A DNA stretch of 64,000 nucleotides, from assembly GCA_030765055.1 (NCBI GenBank), contig CM060955.1, positions 101,876,523 through 101,940,522 on the forward strand, in the 5' to 3' direction. Below the pieces are notes generated by a model that did no database searches, had not been told where the DNA came from, and saw only the letters and a list, made by a program, of their open reading frames with translations. Below, piece after piece: positions 56,536 through 64,000 of the stretch (its first letter is position 1; every line of letters begins with the position of its first letter). The translations under genes were made by a program, and so were the position numbers. The stretch comes from Mantis religiosa (Eukaryota > Arthropoda > Insecta > Mantodea > Mantidae).

Positions 56536-59105
56536 CACTAAGGGACTAGTTAGTGAGCTACGTCAATGAAACTTATACTGCCTAGCTAAACACTGGAAAC
56601 CATTCTTATTACAGAATGTAAGAGTGAACTACATGGTTGAGCTTTGACGCCTGTTGACCTTCAGTGACACAGTTCTTAATTTACTTCTGTTGTTTACTAG
56701 AAGAGCGAAATATTACTTATAACCTGATGTGCCGTAAGTTACGAAACACAAACTGAGTGTGACGGATATGGTAGATTAGCCATTTAATAGTATTATACGC
56801 AAATTTTAATTACTTTTGCAGCCGTCGGAATTCCCTCATATTTCTCCTTGTCACAATGTTCCCATATTACTGTGATCGCATCTCAACAAACTGTAGATAC
56901 AATGACTGGCCAGGTGATTGCGATAGTCTTGTGTAAACAACTCCGGTGTTACACGTATTTTCCGATACGCTTGCACTCATGTAGTAGTACTGGTTTTACA
57001 TGTATTTATGAATCTCCTCCCTTATATAATTTCTTTATAAATTTAATAAACTGACTCACTAATATTCCCGATATCAGGAGAAATCCAGGCATCAAATCTA
57101 TTAGTAGAATGCAATTTCATTTATTATAAGTAAATGGTAGAGGAAATAAAAAATTAGGAAGTAAAATCTAAAGGGTTCCCAAAGTGTTTAATCTTAGTTC
57201 GTGTCCATGTTCTTAATAAAATAGTGCATTAAACGCATAGCCACTTAGGAAAGTGTCCCGAACAAAGCAGAGGGACTAAATAATTCAGCCGGTCGAGCGG
57301 GCCATGTAGTTCGCAGGAGCCGGATTATTCCGTGTTTTTCTTCAGGTTATGGAGTTGAAAGGCGGCATTAAAGTAATCCCACGTCACCGAAATCCCTCCA
57401 AGTTATCCATAATGTATAATCGTATTACCATACACGTTATTATGCTCGATGTGTGATTTAATGCGACATGCAAATGAAGTACGTGTCTAACACGTTCGAC
57501 ATATGCCGTCGGCACTTCCTCGCAGCATGCTGTGATTTTGTACTCGGTCTTAGGGCATCCCTTCTGGTATTGCAACAATGGAGACTTTCATTTCCTTCTC
57601 TTCCCTCCTCCCAAAAAAGCAAAATAACAATCAGATGCACCACTCTCACGTGATTTGCTTAAATTTTTATAGAAGCTAATTATTCTATCTGCTTCATTTT
57701 AATGGGGATGTACCTCTGTAGAAATTAATTTATTATATATTTACTTGTACATATAATGGAGATAGTGTAACGTAGGAAAATGCTATGTGGTATTGGGTAC
57801 CTACCACATGTTTTTTTCTTAAATTAATAATTTCTGACATTGAAATAGAATAGAAAACTATCACTTTCAGAAACTCTTAATTCCACATTAGGACGCTTTA
57901 TAAACCAATTTTTGAAATAAAATTATAATAAACAGGTATTTAATGATAAAAGTGTCTCTGCACTTTCGGAATTTTTAAAACTTGAGTTTAGTATCGTACA
58001 GAAATTATTTTTATCACGCAATACACTTCTGGGTTGCAGTTTACGTATACTTTTCTTTGCAATGATCATACATTAGAGCAGGCTATTCCCTTCAAGATAG
58101 TCATAATTTTCTTAAGTCCAAACTTGGAACCTTCACTGAACTGTTCTCCACAAATGATGCATTTGGTTTTTTCGTTTTTCATCTACTTCAGTGCTCTCTT
58201 TAAAATGTTCGATTTCATTGCACTTTTACTTGTCTTCAGTTTTGGTTGTTTGCTCTTCTCTGTTTCTTAGAAATGTGGTCACTTTTCCAAAATTTAGACT
58301 TGGTATGCAGTTGTAGTCAATATTTCACTCGGTTTCTCGACGCCTCTTTCGAATGTCAAATTTTGCACTGCTATTGCTAGGAAGTGGTGAATAATAATTT
58401 GCTGCTTACATTATTTAGAAATAACACTATTGCTTTCCTCCCAGTTTCCTCTCTTATTACTCATTTCTATATTGAACGAAGGACAAACTCATTACTAGAG
58501 GGATAGGCCTAATACTTACTCGTTAATCCAATAAGAAAAGGTATATATAGTTTTAATTCATTTATATTTTTTATGTTTTCGTTAAATTTTTTTACACAGA
58601 TCAGGTTTTGGCTGTCCAAAACCAATTGCCAGTTTGCTGTCCGAAACCATCCGTAAAGCGCTTTAGAAGAAAACAGTGTCCTAAATTTCCCGTGTTTGAA
58701 TTAAAGTTAGTTCAATTCTATAATTTAGACAATACAAGATAAAGTATCTGTTAGTGTATCTCTCATGCTATTCATCTTAAATTTACTGCAGTAGTTTACA
58801 CGGAAACTTAAATCCGTGCCTGTCTTCACTACGCTCAAATAACAAAAAGCACGACCAATCACAAGCAACGCTGCCTCTCAACTAAATAATACTAACAGTT
58901 AGTTGCTTATGGGATGCAGAGAGAACTGCTTGCCATTTGAAGGTGCTTCCACATGCTTCTAGTGCGGAAAAATGAACTGTACGATACATACGACCCCCCC
59001 TCCCCCTACTATGTTTAAGTGACAGTCCAGTCTGTTAAGAACTGTTCGATATGTAAGAACTCTGATATTCAGTGCGCTCTACAGATAATAAAATGAATAA
59101 ACACT
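56536..59105. other. Intergenic, about 2.6 kb, nothing recognised
   Basis: Only short frames (60-78 codons). No repeat copy noticed. Confidence 0.45.
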
Positions 59106-59215
59106 CGAGCATTATAATGAACCTAGGAATGGCCTAACGACCAGGGGAAACAACGAAAGAATCTATACTTAAGAAAGGTCGGCGCCCAACCTTCCAAATG
59201 CGGGCTACATACATT
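59106..59215 (-). mobile_element. SINE2 head/core fragment
   Basis: GGAATGGCCTAACGACCAGG, GGAAACAACGAAAGAA and CCAAATGCGGGCTACATAC resemble the minus-strand head and core of SINE2 (CATTCGCCTAGCGACCCGGG; GGATGCGGGCCACAGAC). Confidence 0.5.
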
Positions 59216-59334
59216 AATTACTATCTGATATTACCATCAGTAACCCTTGTGAAACGAGTGGCATGAATTTGTTTTCCACTAGAAATGTGTCATGTCATAT
59301 AAATTAGTAATACTTATAGTAAATTATAAAATAT

Positions 59335-59720
59335 TTTGTGGGTTCATAGAATTAAAAGTCCAAGTTGCAGAAATTTCAAATGTTTTTTATTTCCGTAGAA
59401 ATACACTGTTCAATTCTCACGTAACAGCATTACGTCACATACACACAGTCTACCAAGATCGATGACAATAAGAAACAGCGTTCTGATTACATCAGCTCTC
59501 ATTACAACAACACTCTACAGCTGTTTACTGCTTACGATTCTTAATCCCTCATTGATAAATTCGAGACTTTTCCAGCACAATAAATAAACCGAATATTCTA
59601 TCACCTTCCAGAAGCGTAACTTAATCTATGCTGGCAAGTCCTTTTTTTCAGCAATCTTTATTTGCCGGCTCTTTGTGTACACAAGCCGCGCTATCTTAGA
59701 TAAGGGCTTCGGGAAAATAT
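59335..59720 (-). repeat. Solo LTR (family LTR-A)
   Basis: Plus strand begins TTTTGTGGGTTCATAGAATT (the minus-strand 3' end; last ~8 bp decayed), then AAGTCCAAGTTGCAGAAATT, TTTTTTATTTCCGTAGAAAT and GCATTACGTCACATACACAC, matching the other LTR-A copies. The distal part matches the 34.2-34.5-kb copy (GATAAATTCGAGACTTTTCC; GCTGGCAAGTCCTTT). Confidence 0.72.
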
Positions 59721-60582
59721 AATGCTCTTTTTCTATAAATGGGCCCACACGTTGGCTTGGGGTTGCTTATAATATTGTAAGTACTTCATGAAACATTTGA
59801 AATGCGATAAATTACACTGAACTTCTAAATTGCTGAATGCAGTTTGCAAGCACAGACCAAATTACTTTAGAATTGTGATTTTTAATACAAATTGCTTTTC
59901 GGAAACAAAGTAATTCCTGTGCCGCTTTCCAGAGCTGAGCATAAACATTAACATAATCAAAAACCTCACAAAAGCGTATGAAATTAACTTACGTGACTCG
60001 TAACTAAAACATTGATAAAACATTCGAGCTCCAGATACAGTTTCTTTAGTAAATTGTCTTTATATTTGTTAAAATTTTCTTAGAAAATCTGGAAAACTGT
60101 TGTAGTAAATAAAAGTACAAATGCCGACAGTTAGTACAGTCTTTAAGCACTTTAAGTTTGTGCAGGATTTACAAAATGCGCAACAATGGTAGACATGATG
60201 GTATTCAAAAAGCACCACGTTGTAGCGATCGTTTTGTATCAGGATTTTGTTACGATGGAGTAAGCTAATGAATTCATCACTTTTGCTGACGATCTAGAAG
60301 ATATCTAGAAGATTCCCCTGCGACGCTTGATGTGGGTGGGTGCATCAGTAATTCTGGAGCGATGAGTTCCTTTTCCCAGGGTCGTGTAACGGGGCTGAGA
60401 AAGTTAATATTACTATTGCTGAAGAATGGACAAATAATTCTTTTCTTGTTCTAACATGAAGATTTAATTCTTCCGAAACATTTTCAAATTGCGATACAAA
60501 TCTAAATAACATAAATGATGTTCTTTAACAAACGATGACTGGTGTATTAACTATTACTTTCTAACACAGCTAATGTTTTTGT
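59721..60582. other. Intergenic, nothing recognised
   Basis: No motif identified. Confidence 0.45.
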
Positions 60583-62413
60583 CTTTTTTTTTTGGGGGGG
60601 GGGGGAGCAATTTATTTAAATTAAAACAGAGGTGAAGATATGAAGGAAGTGGGGCGGCTTTATCACAGCCTGGGGGCATAACGCTAGCGCACTCTCCTTA
60701 TTCTAGGCGGAGGTTGTTATGTGAGCTGCTAATAGTAGCAAGAGGGTAAAGAACGATGGCCAGCGGCCATGATCAAAGCCCTGATCCAGGCGCGTGGAAG
60801 TAGGGTGCAACTTGTAAAGACAATGGCTCTTTGGCAATGACAGTAGGGGGGGCATAGGTCCTTGGTGTAATTAGTCAAGCTGGACTCAAAGTGAAGGCGA
60901 GGGCTGGAGCCAGCTTCTTCCTTGAAGTTCACGTCGCGTTATAGTGTGCAGTCGGCAAAGCATGGGTTGTGACGCGCTGGAGATCAGTAATTCTCCGGTG
61001 AAGCTGCACTTGTTCCTCCAGGATCTCATCAAGTTTGTCAAGGATCTCATCAGTGCTGTGTTAATCACTGGTGGTGATGTGTTTGTGAAGTTCTTTAGTC
61101 AGGTTTCGTAGATCAGTGAGTTGTGATGGTTCGATGGTCCTGATGTCGGCGATTTGCTTCGCTAGGTGTTGAGCCTTCCGTTTAAGTGAGAGGAGAGCAT
61201 CCTTGTTGGTAGCTGCGGTAGATGAGATCCCTTGGACGTCTTTGTGAATGTCGGTGATTGCTTTGTTGTGAGTAGCGGTGGAGTCGAGTCTTGTGGATAG
61301 ATGCTGTAATATATCAGCGGCGGCGGCGGCGTGGCTGGCGATGACGGCGGTGACTGCATCTTCCAGATTGCCTCTGCGAGTGTTGATGTTCAGCACCACC
61401 GAGTGGAGGTCCCGAATCTCTTCAGAAGAGGTCCTGGGTGAGGTGTTGGCGGCGAAACTCTCCTCAATGTGCTGTAGGCGTCTGTTGGTGTGCCGGAGTT
61501 CCTCGCGCAACTCTTGCAGAAGGAGCATCGGGCGAAGCGGTGATGTGGTCAGCGTTGGTGGTTACGGCCCTTCGTGCTGGCTGCGTTGGGCCAGGGTAGA
61601 GAGCGCACTGCGCCGGTCTTGTGTAGTGGCCGAAACCCCTGCAGGTAGCGCAGTATCGGTGATGACGGCGTAGATCGTGTTCTCTGCATTCTGATGTGAG
61701 TGAGGAGGCATCACAGTAGTGGCACCTCGGTGGCGCAGTGCAGGTGGAGTCGTCATACACGTACGCGCAGCATCTTCTGCAGAGGAAGTGTTGCTGATGC
61801 TTGCTGGCTTCTACTACCAGGTATTGCCCTAACAAGGGCAGGCCGGTGTTCAAGGCAGCGTGGCATTCCCCTGCATCGGTGAATTGAATTCGCACAAAGG
61901 TGGTGGGGCCTCGCCTGGTGGTGATCCTGGTGGCTCTGGTGACAGAGGGCCACTGATGTGAAGCGGCGAGATCGCGAGGAACTCCAACAATGACGACGGT
62001 GAGGGTTTCTGGAGACTCGGTTGCTGGCTGTATAAGCGGTGAAGATGTTCGAATGCTGGCGGCTGTGGGTGAGGGTGGCCGGCTGAGGTTGCCTGCAGAC
62101 GGCTGCATGGCTGGCGATGTTCTGTAGGAAGGCCCAGATGCCAAGAAGGACGGCGAAGAGATGGGCGCCTGGCGAGAGTCCGGCGCGGTAGGATAAGCCC
62201 AGAACTTTCCGGCCAGTTCCGCTGACGGTTTCTTCTCGGCCGGCGAGAGAGGCGGAGAGACGGGTAATGGTGGTCGAGAGTTGTCTGGCGAAGGCTGTGC
62301 TAAGCCTTTCGTCGGCGGATGGCTTTGCTGCTTCTTCTTGCCGGCGGTCTTCTTCCCCATGCTGCGCGCGTCTATGAAGAGATGTTCACACTTTGGAGTC
62401 CCAAAGAGAACCC
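60583..62413 (-). mobile_element. ORF1-only LINE-like element (about 1.8 kb)
   Basis: On the minus strand: a short 5' leader from GGGTTCTCTTTGGGACTCC (about 62413) to the ATG at 62360, an ORF1-type coding region (62360-60929, with breaks), and a 3' UTR of about 330 bp ending ATTTAAATAAATTGCTC, a run of 13-14 C and an A tract (60583-60592). It is clearly GC-richer than its flanks. No endonuclease or reverse transcriptase coding is present. A long A tract (62414-62437 as T on the plus strand) lies immediately upstream of the leader. Confidence 0.65.
60929..62360 (-). pseudogene. LINE ORF1 (gag-like zinc-knuckle protein), two lesions
   Basis: The first frame (62360-61464, 298 codons) has a Lys-rich start (MGKKTAGKKKQQ), a Pro/Ser-rich stretch to about residue 115, a globular segment (LTVVIVGVPRDLAASHQWPS ... 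FVRIQFTDAGECHAALNTGL) like the RRM/PRE_C2HC region of insect ORF1 proteins, and a Cys-rich region: CRRCC...CHYC (about residues 194-217) and CATCRGFGHYTRPAQC (about 237-252, CxxCx4Hx6C). A frame change in the overlap at 61464-61528 leads to a second frame (61528-61061) rich in heptad-like Leu/Ile (LREELRHTNRRLQHIEESF; LTDLRNLTKELHKHI), a likely coiled coil. A TAA at 61061-61063 interrupts it, but the same frame goes on (DEILDKLDEILEEQVQLHRR) to a stop at 60929. Such proteins bind element RNA and multimerise. Intact length would be about 475 residues. Confidence 0.75.
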
Positions 62414-62437
62414 TTTTTTTTTTTTTTTTTTTTTTTT

Positions 62438-64000
62438 ATTTCCGCCGCCCCCACTGTTTGTGCATCTAAAATGCACACTCAAAAATGATTCCGCACAACC
62501 TCGGAGAGACACAAATGTACGTCTTTCTCCTACGACGTTCTTAAGCAGAAGAACAAAATCTTTTAAACATTTAACTACTTCTTCTCATATCAGCTTGACA
62601 TGGTTACACCATTACCTACCTTACATATTATCCCTTTCATTAAACATTACAACTCATTTAACTAATCTTTTTAAAAAACATGAAGTATCTAAAATAACTG
62701 CTTCAAGTTTCTGTACGGTTTTCGTTGTTAAAGCCCTATTGCATAAGCCATTGGTTTGGTATACCTAATGTGACAATATTTGACATGATATTGCCTTTAA
62801 ATTGAAACTGGTAATAATCCCAAAACGCAGTGTGATCAATAGGCGTTGCAGATTATAGGAAATAACCTGGCAGTAATAAAGCTGCTAGGAATCTCTAACG
62901 CGTTTTCAGTTTATTATGCTAACACCGCTGTCATTTCTAGCAGATAACTTGAGTGTATCTAATGGCGAATTACAGATCTCTAACAGCCCAAACTCATCGC
63001 TTTCAAATATTGAGAATTTTATACTTTCTGAGCTAGGCATTTCTAATGAGCTTTTGCCGAAACTATTGTGTGCTTCCCAAATAAGTTTGCCGTATTAAAT
63101 TTTCAGTCCAGATTAAAAATATTATACCAAAACATTTATCACATAACTTTTTGAACGTCTACTTATTTATTTTATTAGAAGCAGTTTTACGGATGTCTAC
63201 TATAACACTATATATACGCGTCAGGTTCTCTGATGATGCTTGACACAGATTTGAGTGAAATGTCAGGAACAATTCCTGCTTATCCATCAGGGTCCACAAG
63301 CCCGGAAGGAACTTTTATTTCAAATAACATTATATGTTCAAAATATTTCATTCTCAAAGTAAACTCTGTTTTGGAGCTTCTCTAAATAGTCTATGCAGTG
63401 TTCTTCACCATGAATGTATAGCTTTGTAAAATTTACTCTTGTTTTGCATTTATTATAAATCTAGTTGTAACATACAATTTATATTATACTTATATTTTTA
63501 GTACTAACTTCAGTTGCAATATTTTTATTTGTTGGAATATTTCAACACATTGTACTCTTTAAGTGCATAGAAATGCTATTTTCTTGTCATGCAATCAAAC
63601 GTAGCATGGAATTTAAAGTCAAGATGTAGCACAAGTACTCCATTTATTCTTGTGATGACCCCTAATACCTAAAATAAACCTTTTCTGCAAACGCTTATGC
63701 CAATTAATCTGAATCGGATATAAAATAACTGTTTATAAGACTACGATTAGAAGAGTGTACAGAGAAATAACGATGAATGAAGCACATAATTTTTTTCTTT
63801 ATTATGACTTCTAGTATATAGAGGAAGCATTCAATTCCACTAAAACTGACAAATCTGGTATAAAACTTTTACACACTTTCTCTAACCATCATAAATTTAC
63901 GTATATATGTCATATACAGGTGTGGGCCTACACCTAAGTTTACAACATGGAATATTTGGAAAACGGTGACCAATTTCTTTCACACTCATTGGGTATTTTA
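62438..64000. other. Intergenic, about 1.6 kb, nothing recognised
   Basis: 62438-62520 (GGGGGCGG... on the minus strand, before the A tract) may be the tail of an older element. A segment at 63218-63310 (GATGATGCTTGACACAGATT; GAGTGAAATGTCAGGAACAA) looks like a retroelement 3' region but could not be assigned. The rest is AT-rich. Confidence 0.4.

Noticed and set aside
63218..63310. Possible Penelope-like or LINE 3' remnant
   Set aside because: Only a vague resemblance by memory; no protein motif or repeat partner within the window.

Overview
This window reads as a gene-poor stretch of an AT-rich insect nuclear genome. I found no host protein-coding gene that I could defend. Every coding trace I recognise belongs to a transposable element, and most are broken. 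The transposon set (mariner elements with DUF4817-like or SETMAR-like transposases, R1/Jockey-like LINEs, tRNA-derived SINEs, solo LTRs, a hAT-like element) is arthropod. The SINE style, with tRNA heads in very many diverged copies, best fits a large hemimetabolous genome; cockroach or termite is my guess, from memory and not from a search.

Layout. 1-8.9 kb: a complete but dead mariner with TA-flanked inverted repeats (1145-2483), a transposase N-terminal scrap (3871-4050), a palindromic mariner made of two 5' ends (4775-5582), SINE copies and an 84-bp tandem duplication. 8.9-20 kb: a LINE 3' fragment, an internally deleted mariner (10504-11212), a solo LTR, a second deleted mariner split by a SINE (14892-16039), five more SINE1 copies and a GC-rich block at 18.9-19.97 kb. 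20.8-31.8 kb: an inverted pair of LINE pieces, SINE2 copies, a solo LTR inside a SINE2, a hAT-like element carrying a nested SINE2, and a LINE ORF2 fragment. 33.8-37.7 kb: a solo LTR split by another SINE, then three clusters of a ~315-bp repeat with a tRNA-like core, in tandem and in inverted arrangement. 38.8-46.4 kb: Mutator-like and IS630-like transposase remnants, a mariner 5' scrap and an R1-clade LINE pseudogene. 47.7-54 kb: a SINE1, a 167-bp hairpin, a solo LTR and a repeated arthropod pseudogene. 54.2-56.5 kb: an 18-unit, 92-bp minisatellite with a 184-bp higher-order dimer that runs directly into the tRNA-like repeat. 59.3-62.4 kb: a solo LTR and an ORF1-only LINE-like element.

How the parts relate. 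The elements are nested and give a relative chronology: SINE1 into mariner, SINE3 into LTR, LTR into SINE2, SINE2 into hAT. Two SINE families with different tails share a central core. The two most unusual things are the tRNA-cored ~315-bp repeat, dispersed in at least five clusters with repeated orientation switches, and the ORF1-only retroelement. Element family names rest on protein motifs and repeat structure read by eye; no database search was run.
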